DNA from: Streptomyces sp. JB150
GTDB lineage: Bacteria > Actinomycetota > Actinomycetes > Streptomycetales > Streptomycetaceae
Direction: 5' to 3'
Length of the DNA stretch: 64,000 nucleotides
Assembly (NCBI RefSeq): GCF_011193355.1
Contig: NZ_CP049780.1
Coordinates: 2,518,556-2,582,555 of the forward strand
Part shown: piece after piece, positions 47,070 through 55,629 of the stretch
Layout: each line of letters opens with the position of its first letter
Numbering within the stretch: position 1 is the first letter of the stretch
The notes under the pieces: generated by a model
Database searches by the model: none
The model's input: only the letters and a program-made list of their open reading frames with translations
Told to the model about the DNA's origin: nothing
Program-made: the position numbers and the translations under genes

Positions 47070-48613
47070 GACAGCGCCGCCGGGCCGGGGCCGCCCCCGT
47101 GCGCCCCCGGCACCACGGGACCAGCGCTGCCCCCGTGCGCCCCCGGCACCTCCGGATCCGTGCCGCCCACGTGCGCCCTCAGCGCCGCCTCCACTTCCGC
47201 CCCGTCCGCCGACTCCGCCGCCCAGGCCGCGTAGCCGTCGGGGCGGACCAGGAGGACGGTGCGACGGCTGCTCGCCCAGCGGGCCGTGACCAGGCGGTCC
47301 TCGCGGGTGTCGCCCGCGTCGTGACCCCCGGGGGTGACGAGGACGAACCGGCCGCCGCGCAGGGCCTCGTAGAGGCGGGTGCCGTCGGCGAAGCGGAGGT
47401 CGGGGACCCGCCTGCCGGTCAGGGGGTGGGCGCCGCGGGGGGCCGGGTAGCGGTAGCCGATGCCGGAGATCTGGGCGACGGCCCTGCGGCGGACCGGGCC
47501 GGAGAAGCCGGCGAAGGCGGTCGTGAGGGCGCGCAGGACGAGGGCCGCCGGGCGCCTGGCCATGGCGAGGCGCAGGATGCCGCCGCTGCTGCGCAGCACC
47601 GCCCTGCCGACGGGGTGGCGCTCGGTGTCATAGGTGTCGAGGAGGTCCGGGGCGGCGTGGCCGTGCAGCACCTGGGCCAGTTTCCAGCTCAGGTTGGCCG
47701 CGTCCTGGAGGCCCGTGTTCATGCCCTGGCCGCCCGCCGGGCTGTGCACGTGCGCGGCGTCCCCGGCGAGGAAGACCCGGCCGACGCGGTAGGTGGGCGC
47801 CTGGCGTTCGTCGCTGTGGAAGCGGGACAGCCAGCGGGGGTCGCGCATCCCGAGGTCGCCGCCCAGCGCGCGGCGTACGATCCCCCGGATCTCGTCCAGG
47901 TCGACGGGGGTGTCGTCGGGGACGTCGCGGCGGCGGTCCCAGGCGGCGACCCGGTGGTAGCCGTCGCCGAAGGGGACGACGAGCGCGAAGGCGTCGCCGA
48001 CGGCGTTCGCGGTCATCAGGTCCGCGTGCCGCGGGTCGAGCCGGACGTCCGCGAGGACGATCGAGCGGATCACCGAGCGGCCGGGGAAGGGCAGTCCGAC
48101 GGCCTGCCGTACGGCGCTGCGCAGGCCGTCCGCGCCGACGGCGTACGCCGCGCGCAGCGTCCCGGTCCGGCCGTCCGCGGTCCTCACCTCGACGGTCACG
48201 CCGCTCGCGTCCTGGGTCAGCCCGGTCACCTCCGTCTCGTGGCGCAACTCGGCCCCCGCCGCCACCGCCCGCCGCTCCAGCGCCTTCTCCACCTCGTACT
48301 GCGGGACGACCAGCAGGTGCCGGAAGCGGGTGGGGAGGGAGTCGAAGCCGACGGTGAGGCCGCCGAACAGGCGCAGCCGGTCCACCGGGCGGCCGGCGGC
48401 CTCCAGTTCGTCGGCGAGGCCGCGGGCGTCGAGCTGTTCGAGGGTGCGGGCGTGCACGGCGAACGCGCGCGTCAGGTTGCTGGTCCGGCGGGGGCGCTTC
48501 TCTAGGACGGTGACGGGGACGCCCGCGGTGGCGAGGTCACCGGCGAGCAGGAGGCCGGTGGGGCCGGAGCCCACGACGATGACCGAGGCTGCGGTGCTCG
48601 TGGTGCCGTTCAT
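47066..48613 (-). CDS. FAD-dependent aromatic monooxygenase (PheA/TfdB, RdmE type)
   Basis: Flavoprotein hydroxylase of 515 aa. The Rossmann motif GSGPTGLLLAGDLATAGV is N-terminal; ADGLRSAVRQAVG is the DG motif; VFLAGDAAHVHSPAGGQGMN is the GD motif; NLSWKLAQVLHG follows. The C-terminal domain is thioredoxin-like (RRTVLLVRPDGYAAWAAES). The ATG at 48613 follows GGGAGG. It is divergent from a TetR regulator across two 30-bp palindromes, a common arrangement for inducible detoxification of phenols or antibiotics. The C-terminus contains a 12-residue tandem repeat. Confidence 0.9.
   Translation of the reverse strand: MNGTTSTAASVIVVGSGPTGLLLAGDLATAGVPVTVLEKRPRRTSNLTRAFAVHARTLEQLDARGLADELEAAGRPVDRLRLFGGLTVGFDSLPTRFRHLLVVPQYEVEKALERRAVAAGAELRHETEVTGLTQDASGVTVEVRTADGRTGTLRAAYAVGADGLRSAVRQAVGLPFPGRSVIRSIVLADVRLDPRHADLMTANAVGDAFALVVPFGDGYHRVAAWDRRRDVPDDTPVDLDEIRGIVRRALGGDLGMRDPRWLSRFHSDERQAPTYRVGRVFLAGDAAHVHSPAGGQGMNTGLQDAANLSWKLAQVLHGHAAPDLLDTYDTERHPVGRAVLRSSGGILRLAMARRPAALVLRALTTAFAGFSGPVRRRAVAQISGIGYRYPAPRGAHPLTGRRVPDLRFADGTRLYEALRGGRFVLVTPGGHDAGDTREDRLVTARWASSRRTVLLVRPDGYAAWAAESADGAEVEAALRAHVGGTDPEVPGAHGGSAGPVVPGAHGGGPGPAALS
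47093..47150 (-). repeat. 36-bp-period tandem repeat at the monooxygenase C-terminus
   Basis: Two identical 22-bp blocks (47093-47114 and 47129-47150, containing CCCCCGTGCGCCCCCGGCAC) lie 36 bp apart, and a degenerate third starts near 47165. In frame they encode VPGAHGG repeatedly in the last 40 residues. The period is 12 codons. Confidence 0.75.
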
Positions 48614-48655
48614 GGGGCCTCCCGGAAGCCGGCGCATGGCGGTCGACACGCGTGG

Positions 48656-48685
48656 GTCAACGCCTGTTGGTCAACACGTGTTGGC
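48656..48685. promoter_or_regulatory. TetR operator candidate, distal copy
   Basis: 30-bp imperfect palindrome with left half GTCAACGCCTGTTGG and right half TCAACACGTGTTGGC, 43 bp before the monooxygenase start. It contains the perfect core CAACACGTGTTG. Confidence 0.7.
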
Positions 48686-48724
48686 CACCCTCGTCGTCCA
48701 CCGTAGGGCGTGCGGCGGTGGACG

Positions 48725-48754
48725 GTCAACGCTTGTTGGCCAACACGCGTTGAC
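48725..48754. promoter_or_regulatory. TetR operator candidate, proximal copy, overlapping the leaderless tetR promoter
   Basis: Near-perfect 30-bp palindrome: left half GTCAACGCTTGTTGG, right half CCAACACGCGTTGAC, one mismatched pair. A promoter TTGTTG (48733)-17 bp-TAGCCT (48756) overlaps it and places +1 at the tetR start codon, so the mRNA is probably leaderless and self-repressed. Confidence 0.72.
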
Positions 48755-48768
48755 ATAGCCTCGTCGGC

Positions 48769-49347
48769 ATGACCGACAGCCCCGACAGCCCCCGGGCGCG
48801 CCGCTCCGACGCCACCCGCACCGCCATCCTCGACGCCGCCCGCGAGCGTTTCGCCTCCGACGGCTACGACCGCGCCACCATCCGGGCCATCGCCCGGGAC
48901 GCGGGCATCGACCCGTCGATGGTGATGCGCTACTACGGCAACAAGGAGGGCCTGTTCGCGGCGGCCGTCGCCGTCGATCTGCGCCTGCCCGACCTGGCCG
49001 GGGTCGCCGGTGCCGAGGTCGGCCGGGCCGCGGCGGACCACTTCCTCGACGTGTGGGAGGGCAACGAGGTGCTGACCGCCCTCCTGCGGGTGGGCGTCGC
49101 CCACCAGGCGGGAACGGAGCGGCTCCACGGCGTCTTCCGGGAGCAGCTGCTGCCGTTCGCCCGCCGGTTCTGCCCGGACCCCGAGCAGGCGCCCGTCCGC
49201 GCCGCGCTCGTCGCGTCCCAGCTGCTCGGGCTCGCGCTCACCCGGTACGTGCTGCGCCTTCCGCCCGCCGCGGGGCTGAGCCGCGAGGAGATCGTCGCGT
49301 GGCTGTCCCCCACGCTCCAGCGGTACCTGACCGAGCCGGGCCCCTGA
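48769..49347 (+). CDS. TetR-family transcriptional regulator
   Basis: Regulator of 192 aa. The N-terminal helix-turn-helix spans ILDAARERFASDGYDRATIR, AIARDAGIDPSMVMRYYGNK and EGLF. The C-terminal ligand domain (residues 70-190) is of the TetR_C_33-like kind with a Cys at RRFCPD. No Shine-Dalgarno precedes the ATG. It should repress itself and the divergent monooxygenase through the two palindromes. Confidence 0.92.
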   Translation: MTDSPDSPRARRSDATRTAILDAARERFASDGYDRATIRAIARDAGIDPSMVMRYYGNKEGLFAAAVAVDLRLPDLAGVAGAEVGRAAADHFLDVWEGNEVLTALLRVGVAHQAGTERLHGVFREQLLPFARRFCPDPEQAPVRAALVASQLLGLALTRYVLRLPPAAGLSREEIVAWLSPTLQRYLTEPGP

Positions 49348-49370
49348 GGCCGCCGCCGGCACGCGGACAC

Positions 49371-49458
49371 GCCGAGGGCGCCGGTCTCGCCCCCGTACGG
49401 GACGACGCGTACGCACACGGGACCGCGTACGTACGACGGGCGAGCCGGCGCCCTCGGC
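49371..49458. terminator. long bidirectional hairpin
   Basis: Left arm 49371-49392 (GCCGAGGGCGCCGG then CTCGCCC after a bulged T) pairs with right arm 49438-49458 (GGGCGAG then CCGGCGCCCTCGGC), about 21 bp. The 45-nt apical region holds further GTACG palindromes that can pair. It lies between two convergent genes. Confidence 0.8.
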
Positions 49459-49467
49459 GGAACGTGC

Positions 49468-49740
49468 CTACTGGGCCGTGGCCTTGGTCTGGATGTTCTT
49501 CGTGGTCACCCGGTGCTTCTCCTGCGACCGGTCCAGGACCATCACCAGGCCGGTGATGACCGCGAAGATCACGAGCGGGGCGATCACGAAGAGGCCCAGC
49601 GTCTCGATGACGCTCAGGCCCGAGCCGGGGTCGTCACCGTCGTCGCGGGTCAGCGCGCTCGCGGGAGACGACATGAGCAGCATCATCAGCGTCGTACCGG
49701 CGGCCAGGGCGCCGGCGCGCAGGGCGTTCTTCTTGTCCAC
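49468..49740 (-). CDS. small secreted or membrane protein, hypothetical
   Basis: Protein of 90 aa. The N-terminal signal (KKNALRAGALAAGTTLMMLL, then MSSPASA) is followed by a short acidic stretch (RDDGDDPGSG) and one TM helix (LGLFVIAPLVIFAVITGLVM). The cytoplasmic tail DRSQEKHRVTTKNIQ is basic. It probably spans the membrane once after cleavage. The GTG at 49740 follows GGGACC, with TACTTT seven bases before that, so the transcript may be leaderless. I do not know its function. Confidence 0.72.
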   Translation of the reverse strand: MDKKNALRAGALAAGTTLMMLLMSSPASALTRDDGDDPGSGLSVIETLGLFVIAPLVIFAVITGLVMVLDRSQEKHRVTTKNIQTKATAQ

Positions 49741-49880
49741 GGTCCCAAAAGTAGCGAACGCCCGTGAGCCCCGCGCGCCCGGGGGTGCCGTACGGCCCTT
49801 TGGCCCCCGGTCACGGGGGCCCGCCGCGCGGCGCCCCTCGGGGTCCGCCCCGCATCGCCGCGCGCGGAGCCCGCCCCTCG

Positions 49881-50000
49881 TCACCCCGCGGCGCCCGTCA
49901 GGCCTCGCCCGGTGGCGTCCGCCCCGCGGCGTCCGCCCCACGAGCCCTCGCAGCGTCCCCTCACCCCGCGGCGTCCGTCACCCCCCGTGGCGTCCGTCCC
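49881..50000 (-). repeat. degenerate repeats spanning the malQ stop codon
   Basis: TCACCCCGCGGCGTCCGTCA (49961-49980) contains the malQ stop (TCA on the plus strand). A copy with one change is at 49881-49900, exactly 80 bp away, again starting with TCA. Partial copies (CGTGGCGTCCG, GCGGCGTCCGC) lie between and after. The 3' end of malQ has thus been duplicated several times. Confidence 0.7.
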
Positions 50001-52123
50001 GTTTCCCCCCGCAGTACCTCCGTCAGCGCGCGCAGCCTCGGTGAGGCCGTCAGGTCCTCCAGGGGGACCGGGCGTTCCTGGGCGTCGGCGATGGGCAGGC
50101 GCCAGTTCGGGTACTGGTCCCAGGTGCCGGGGAGGTTCTGCGGACGGCGGTCGCCGATGCCGTCGGGGAGCCAGAGACCGATCATGCGGGCGGGGGTGCG
50201 CAGCAGGAAGCGGTGGACGGCCTGTACCTCGGCCTCCTCCGACGCCTGGTCGGAGCCGCCGCCGGTGCCGGGCAGCAGGCCGAGCCGGGACAGGTAGGCC
50301 AGCCACTCCCCCGTGTCCGCCGCGGCCTCGGCGCGTTCGTCGGCGAGCGGGCGGGCCAGCAGGCCGAGCCGGTCGCGCAGGTCGACGTGTTCGCCGGTGA
50401 GCCGGGCGGCGGTGGGCGGCAGGTCGTGGGTGGTGGCGGTGGCGAGGCAGTCCGCGCGCCAGGCCTCGGGCGGCAGGGGGCGGCCGTCGCCGTCCCAGTC
50501 CCGCTCGAACCAGAGCACCGACGTGCCGAGGACACCCCGCTCGCGCAGCCGCTCCCGCACGCCCGGCTCCACGGTGCCCAGGTCCTCGCCGATCACGATC
50601 GCGCCCGCGCGGGAGGCCTCCAGGACCAGGATCGCGAGCATGGCCTCCGCGTCGTAGCGGACGTAGGTGCCCTCGGTCGGCGGCTCCCCCTGGGGCACCC
50701 ACCACAGCCGGAACAGGCCCATCACGTGGTCGATGCGCAGCGCGCCCGCGTAGCGGAACAGGGCGCGCAGCAGGGAGCGGTACGGCGCGTAGCCGGAGGC
50801 GGCGAGGCGGTCGGGGCGCCAGGGCGGCAGGCCCCAGTCCTGGCCGCGGGCGTTGAAGGCGTCGGGCGGGGCGCCGACGGACATGCCGGCGGCGAAGTAC
50901 TCCTGCTGGGCCCAGGCGTCGGCGCCGCACGGGTGCACGCCGACGGCGAGGTCGTGCACGATCCCGACCGGCATGCCGGCCTCGCGGGCGGTGCGCTGGG
51001 CGGCGGTGAGCTGGCTGTCGGTGAGCCAGGCGAGGCGGCTGTGGAACTCGACGCGGTGCAGGAGGCCGGTGCGGGCGCGCGCGGTCTCGGCGGAGCGCGG
51101 GTCGCGCAGCCCGGCGGGCCAGCTCCGCCAGTCGGGGCCGTACACCTCGGCGAGCGCGCACCAGGTGGCGTGGTCCTCCAGGGCCTGGCCCTGTTCGGCG
51201 AGGAAGTCGCCGTAGGCGGCCCGGCGGCCGGGGCCGAGGGGGACGGCGCACAGCAGTTCCAGCGCCTCGCGCTTCAGCTCCCAGACGGCGTCCCGGTCGA
51301 TCAGGGCGCCCTTGTCGAGTACGGCCTCGCGCAGCCGGGCGGCCCGCTCCGGCAGGGCCCGCAGCCGGTCGCCGCCGGGCCCGCCGAGGGCGTACGCGTA
51401 CTCGGGCACGTCCTCGACGCGCAGGTGGACGGGGTCGGGGAAGCGGCGGGAGGACGGGCGGTACGGGGAGGGGTCGGTGGGGGCGCCGGGCACGGCCGCG
51501 TGCAGCGGGTTGACCTGGACGAAGCCGGCGCCGAGCGCCCGGCCCGCCCAGGCGGTCAGCTCGCCGAGGTCGCCGAGGTCGCCCATGCCCCAGGAGCGCC
51601 GGGACAGCAGCGAGTACAGCTGGACGAGCAGCCCCCAGGAGCGGCCGGGGGGGCTGGGCAGCCGGGCGGGGGCGACGATCAGGTGGGCGTCGGCGGTGCG
51701 GCCGTCGGGCGCGGTGGCGGTGAGGCGGTGCACGCCGGGCGGCAGCTGGTCGGCCTGGGCGTGGCTCTCGCCCTGCTCGGTCTCGACGCGCAGCCGGGTG
51801 CCGGGCGGCAGCGCGGTGAGGGCGTCCGGCGCGGGGCCGCCGCTCCAGCGGACCACGGTGGGCGGCAGCAGCCGCTGCCGCCGTGCGCGCTCTTCGGCGG
51901 CGAGCGCGGCGCGGACCGCCTCGGGGGTGCCCGCGTCGACGCCGAGCGCGCCGAGGGCGCGGACGACGGCGGCGGCGGACGCGGCGACCGCGCGGTCCGG
52001 GGAGGGCCGGTAGGAGGTGGCCACGCCGTGCAGCTCGGCGAGCCGGGCCAGCTCCTCGCCGGGGAGGGCGGCGGATGCGGATGCGGGGGATCCGGCCGGT
52101 TCTGCCGGGCGGGGCGCGGTCAT
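49961..52123 (-). CDS. malQ: 4-alpha-glucanotransferase
   Basis: Amylomaltase (GH77), 720 aa: transfers alpha-1,4-glucan segments among maltodextrins. The N-terminal extension of about 150 residues is typical of actinobacterial MalQ. The catalytic domain has SRRSWGMGDLGDL, DPSPYRPSSRRFPDP, ALRIDHVMGLFRLWWVPQG (nucleophile Asp), VIGEDLGTVEPGV (acid/base Glu) and THDLPPTAARL (third Asp), all expected motifs. The start ATG directly follows the TAG of the small gene at 52124-52351, so translation is coupled. Its 3' end is surrounded by duplications. Confidence 0.95.
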   Translation of the reverse strand: MTAPRPAEPAGSPASASAALPGEELARLAELHGVATSYRPSPDRAVAASAAAVVRALGALGVDAGTPEAVRAALAAEERARRQRLLPPTVVRWSGGPAPDALTALPPGTRLRVETEQGESHAQADQLPPGVHRLTATAPDGRTADAHLIVAPARLPSPPGRSWGLLVQLYSLLSRRSWGMGDLGDLGELTAWAGRALGAGFVQVNPLHAAVPGAPTDPSPYRPSSRRFPDPVHLRVEDVPEYAYALGGPGGDRLRALPERAARLREAVLDKGALIDRDAVWELKREALELLCAVPLGPGRRAAYGDFLAEQGQALEDHATWCALAEVYGPDWRSWPAGLRDPRSAETARARTGLLHRVEFHSRLAWLTDSQLTAAQRTAREAGMPVGIVHDLAVGVHPCGADAWAQQEYFAAGMSVGAPPDAFNARGQDWGLPPWRPDRLAASGYAPYRSLLRALFRYAGALRIDHVMGLFRLWWVPQGEPPTEGTYVRYDAEAMLAILVLEASRAGAIVIGEDLGTVEPGVRERLRERGVLGTSVLWFERDWDGDGRPLPPEAWRADCLATATTHDLPPTAARLTGEHVDLRDRLGLLARPLADERAEAAADTGEWLAYLSRLGLLPGTGGGSDQASEEAEVQAVHRFLLRTPARMIGLWLPDGIGDRRPQNLPGTWDQYPNWRLPIADAQERPVPLEDLTASPRLRALTEVLRGETGRTPRGVTDAAG

Positions 52124-52351
52124 CTACGGCCTCGTGGAGTCGGCGTCCGGGGCGGCGAGCGGGGGCTCGCTGGTGAGGGGTTCGGCGTACGGCAGCGGGG
52201 GCTCGCTGGTGAGGGGCGTGTGGGCGCAGGCGCTCTCGGCGCTGAAGGCGCACGGGGCGGGTTCGGCGGGGCGGTCCTCGGGCAGGTCGGCGGCGTGCTC
52301 CGCCGTGCGTTTGGACAGCGCGGGAAGGAGCAGGTCTGCCAGTGCCGTCAC
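52124..52351 (-). CDS. small protein coupled to malQ
   Basis: GTG at 52351 with AGGAGGT at ideal spacing; 75 aa. The N-terminal helix TALADLLLPALSKRTAEHAA is followed by an acidic, Pro-rich tail with two Cys (PCAFSAESACAH), then LTSEPPL twice with a 12-residue period. It lacks a signal peptide. The stop touches the malQ ATG (TAGATG). It may be a translational leader for malQ or a small conserved protein; a precursor peptide cannot be excluded, but no modifying enzyme is nearby. Confidence 0.6.
   Translation of the reverse strand: MTALADLLLPALSKRTAEHAADLPEDRPAEPAPCAFSAESACAHTPLTSEPPLPYAEPLTSEPPLAAPDADSTRP
52158..52216 (-). repeat. 36-bp-period direct repeat in the small malQ-linked gene
   Basis: Two identical 23-bp blocks (52158-52180 and 52194-52216, sharing GGGGGCTCGCTGGTGAGGGG) lie 36 bp apart and encode the LTSEPPL duplication near the C-terminus. 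Confidence 0.8.
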
Positions 52352-52626
52352 AGTGACCTCCTGGTCGGTCGCGGTCTCGGGCGCCGAGTACGGCGCCGAG
52401 GGGGTAACCGCAGCCCTACCCAGTGAGCGCGCGGGCAGACGCCCGGAGGGCGGACAACGCACTTCTCGTCACATTCCCGGTCCACCCACCCTCCCCAGAT
52501 TCCGGCAATCGACGTATTACGGCCACTCCCGTTGACACCCTCACCCCCGGATGGTGGGCTCGTTCACCCGTGACGGAAGCCGTGCGCCGACGACACCGGA
52601 GGCGGAGGAGACCGAGGAGGGGGCCT

Positions 52627-55509
52627 GTGCAGGTGCGGCGTAGGAGGGGCGGCGCGGCCGCGCTCGCGTTCGCCGTCGTCGCCGGAGCGCTGGGGGGCGC
52701 CCCGGCCGCCGTCGCGGCCCCGCCCGTCCCCGACACGGCCGCTCCGGACACGGCCGCCCGGACGCCGCGCTCGGCGTCCCCGGAGCCGTCCGTGTGGCCC
52801 CGGCCCCAGTCCCTGCGCGCCACCGGCTCCCCGGTCCGGGTCACCGGCGAGGTCGCGCTGGTCACCGACGGCACGGTGCCGGAGTCCGACCTGGAGGCGC
52901 TGCGCGCGGTGCTGCGGGAGGCGGGCGCGCGCCGGATCATCCCGCGCCCGGCGGGCGGTCCGCGACCGGCGGACGGCACCCTCGTGGTCCGCGTGGGCAC
53001 CGAGCGCGAGCGCCCCGGCGACCGGGGCGCCCTGCCCGCCGGCGGCTACCACCTGACCACCGGCCCGGACGGCGTGGCCCTCTCCGGCGCGGGCGAGGAC
53101 GGCGTCTTCCACGGCGTGCAGACGCTGCGTCAGCTGGTGCGCCCCGACGGCACGATCGCGGGCGCGGTCGTCCGCGACTGGCCCGGTACGGCCGTACGGG
53201 GTACCGCGGAGGGCTTCTACGGCACCCCGTGGACGCACGCGCAGCGCCTGGCCCAGCTGGACTTCATGGGCCGCACCAAGCAGAACCGTTACCTGTACGC
53301 GCCGGGCGACGACCTGTACCGGCAGGCCCGCTGGCGCGAGCCCTACCCGGCGCAGCGCCGGGCCGAGTTCCGGGAGCTGGCCGAGCGGGCCCGCCGCAAC
53401 CACGTGACGCTGGGCTGGGCGGTCGCGCCGGGCCAGGCGATGTGCTTCGCCTCGGACGCGGACGTGCGGGCGCTGACCCGGAAGCTGGACGCGATGTGGG
53501 CGCTGGGGTTCCGCGCGTTCCAGCTCCAGTTCCAGGACGTCAGCTACAGCGAGTGGCACTGCGACGCGGACGCGGAGCGGTTCGGCTCGGGCCCCGGGGC
53601 GGCGGCGCGGGCCCACGCGCGCGTGACGAACGCGGTCGCCCGGCATCTGGCGGAACGTCACCCCGGCGCGCCCGCCCTGTCGGTGATGCCGACCGAGTAC
53701 TACCAGGAGGGCGCGACCGCGTACCGGCGGGAGCTGGCGGGCGCGCTGGACGCGGACGTGGCGGTGGCGTGGACCGGCGTCGGGGTGGTGCCCCGCACCA
53801 TCACGGGCCGCGAACTGGCCACCGCGCGGGAGGTGTTCCGGCACCCCCTGGTCACCATGGACAACTACCCGGTCAACGACTACGCGCCCGGCCGGGTCTT
53901 CCTCGGCCCGTACACCGGCCGGGAGCCGGCCGTCGCGACCGGCTCGGCGGCGCTGCTCGCCAACGCGATGGCGCAGGCCACGGCCTCCCGCATCCCCCTG
54001 TTCACGGCCGCCGACTACGCCTGGAACCCGCGCGCCTACCGCCCCCAGGAGTCCTGGCGGGCCGCGATCGACGACCTGGCGGGCGGCGACGAGGACCGCC
54101 GGGCCGCGCTCGCGGCGCTCGCCGGGAACGACGCGTCCTCGGTGCTCGGCGGCGAGGAGTCGGCGTATCTGCGGCCGCTGATGGAGGACTTCTGGCGCAC
54201 CCGCGCCCGGGGCGGCGAGGAGGCCGAGCGCCGGCTGCGGGCCGCCTTCACGGTGCTGCGCGAGACGCCGGACCGCCTCGCCCGCACCGCCCTGGCGGAG
54301 GAGGTCGGGCCCTGGACCCGGCAGCTGGCCCGCTACGGCGAGGCCGGCACCACCGCGCTCGACCTGCTGCGCGCCCAGCGCGCCGGCGACCCGGCGGCGG
54401 CCTGGACGGCGTACCGCGCCCTCGGCGCGCAGCGGACCCGGCTCGCCGCCTCCCGCGTGACGGTCGGCGAGGGGGTGCTGGACCCGTTCCTGGCACGGGC
54501 GCAGCGGGCGTACGAGACCTGGGCGGGCCTGGACGGCGAGCCGGCGGCGAAGCCGGGCGGTTCCGCCGACGGGCGCACGGTCCGCTTCCCGCGCCCGCGC
54601 GCGCTGAGCGCGGTGACCGTGCTGAGCGAGCCCGGCACCGCCGGCACGGTCGAGGCCCGGCTGCCCGGCGGCGACTGGCGCCCGCTCGGCTCCCTGGACG
54701 CCTCCGGCGCCACGGAGCTGCCGGCCCGCCTGCGCGCCGACGCCGTGCGCGTCACCGGGCCCGCGCCGTCCCGCGTCCGGCACCTGGTGCCCTGGTACGC
54801 CGACGCGCCCGCCGTGTCCCTCGCGCCGGAGCGCGACCGGGTGGACGCGGACCTCGGCGGCACCCGGCGGATCACGGTCCGGCTGGCCTCGCTGCGGCCG
54901 CAGGAGGTCCGCGGGCGCATCGCGGTCCGGGCGCCGAAGGACATCGAGGTGTCCGCCCCGGGCGGTGTCCTGGCCCTCCCGCGCGGCACGGCGGTCGAGG
55001 TGCCGCTCGACCTCCGCATCCCGCGCGATGCGCCCGCCCGCGCCTACGACGTGACCCTGGCCTTCGGCGATGTCACCCGCACGGTCACCGTCCGCGCGGT
55101 CCCGCCCACCGGCGGCCCCGACCTGGCCCGCGCCGGCACCGCCCGCTCCTCCGGCGACGAGACCCCGGACTTCCCGGCGTCCGCGGCGAACGACGGCGAC
55201 CCGGCCACCCGCTGGTCCTCCCCGGTGGACGACGGCGCCTGGTGGCAGGTGGAACTGGCCGGGCCGGTGCGGCTGGGGCGGGTGGTGCTGCACTGGCAGG
55301 ACGCCCACCCGTCGGCGTACCGCGTCCAGGTCTCCCCGGACGGGCGCCGCTGGCGCACCGCCGTCACCGTCCGGGACGGCCGCGGCGGCCGCGAGGAGCT
55401 GCGGATGGACGAGCGGGACGTGCGGTTCGTGCGCGTGCAGGGGGAGAAGCGGGCGACGGAGTACGGCTACTCGCTGTGGTCGGTGGAGGCGTACGCGGTC
55501 CGGGACTGA
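52627..55509 (+). CDS. secreted GH84-like beta-N-acetylglucosaminidase, catalytic pair altered
   Basis: Extracellular glycosidase of 960 aa. The signal peptide is RRRRGGAAALAFAVV to AAVA. A GH20b-like N-domain (WPRPQSLRAT) precedes the GH84 core: RGTAEGFYGTPWTHAQRLAQ, YLYAPGDD, WREPYPAQRR, LQFQDVSYSEWHC. A NEW3-like domain and a C-terminal F5/8 (CBM32) domain (SAANDGDPATRWSS) follow. In known GH84 enzymes the catalytic pair is Asp-Asp (FDD); here it reads Gln303-Asp304. The GTG at 52627 has GGAGGGGG upstream; TTGACA at 52532 is a possible -35. Chitin- or glycan-derived GlcNAc is the likely target. Confidence 0.88.
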   Translation: MQVRRRRGGAAALAFAVVAGALGGAPAAVAAPPVPDTAAPDTAARTPRSASPEPSVWPRPQSLRATGSPVRVTGEVALVTDGTVPESDLEALRAVLREAGARRIIPRPAGGPRPADGTLVVRVGTERERPGDRGALPAGGYHLTTGPDGVALSGAGEDGVFHGVQTLRQLVRPDGTIAGAVVRDWPGTAVRGTAEGFYGTPWTHAQRLAQLDFMGRTKQNRYLYAPGDDLYRQARWREPYPAQRRAEFRELAERARRNHVTLGWAVAPGQAMCFASDADVRALTRKLDAMWALGFRAFQLQFQDVSYSEWHCDADAERFGSGPGAAARAHARVTNAVARHLAERHPGAPALSVMPTEYYQEGATAYRRELAGALDADVAVAWTGVGVVPRTITGRELATAREVFRHPLVTMDNYPVNDYAPGRVFLGPYTGREPAVATGSAALLANAMAQATASRIPLFTAADYAWNPRAYRPQESWRAAIDDLAGGDEDRRAALAALAGNDASSVLGGEESAYLRPLMEDFWRTRARGGEEAERRLRAAFTVLRETPDRLARTALAEEVGPWTRQLARYGEAGTTALDLLRAQRAGDPAAAWTAYRALGAQRTRLAASRVTVGEGVLDPFLARAQRAYETWAGLDGEPAAKPGGSADGRTVRFPRPRALSAVTVLSEPGTAGTVEARLPGGDWRPLGSLDASGATELPARLRADAVRVTGPAPSRVRHLVPWYADAPAVSLAPERDRVDADLGGTRRITVRLASLRPQEVRGRIAVRAPKDIEVSAPGGVLALPRGTAVEVPLDLRIPRDAPARAYDVTLAFGDVTRTVTVRAVPPTGGPDLARAGTARSSGDETPDFPASAANDGDPATRWSSPVDDGAWWQVELAGPVRLGRVVLHWQDAHPSAYRVQVSPDGRRWRTAVTVRDGRGGREELRMDERDVRFVRVQGEKRATEYGYSLWSVEAYAVRD

Positions 55510-55595
55510 CCCGGGCCGGGCGGCCGCTCGCGCGTGCGCGGGGAACTTCCGCACCCTTTCCGTGATCTTTCGGGCCTTCTCACAGCCCACTATTC

Positions 55596-55622
55596 ACTCA
55601 GTACATGTACTCAGTGCATACT
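55596..55622 (+). promoter_or_regulatory. PadR operator overlapping a leaderless promoter
   Basis: ACTCAGTACATGTACTCAGT (55596-55615) is a palindrome with one mismatched pair and a perfect AGTACATGTACT core. A -10 CATACT (55617-55622) lies just downstream and places +1 at or next to the padR start (55630). The palindrome occupies the -35/-10 spacer, ideal for autorepression. A partial third copy (GTGCATACTGA) overlaps the -10. Confidence 0.7.
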
Positions 55623-55629
55623 GATCTTC

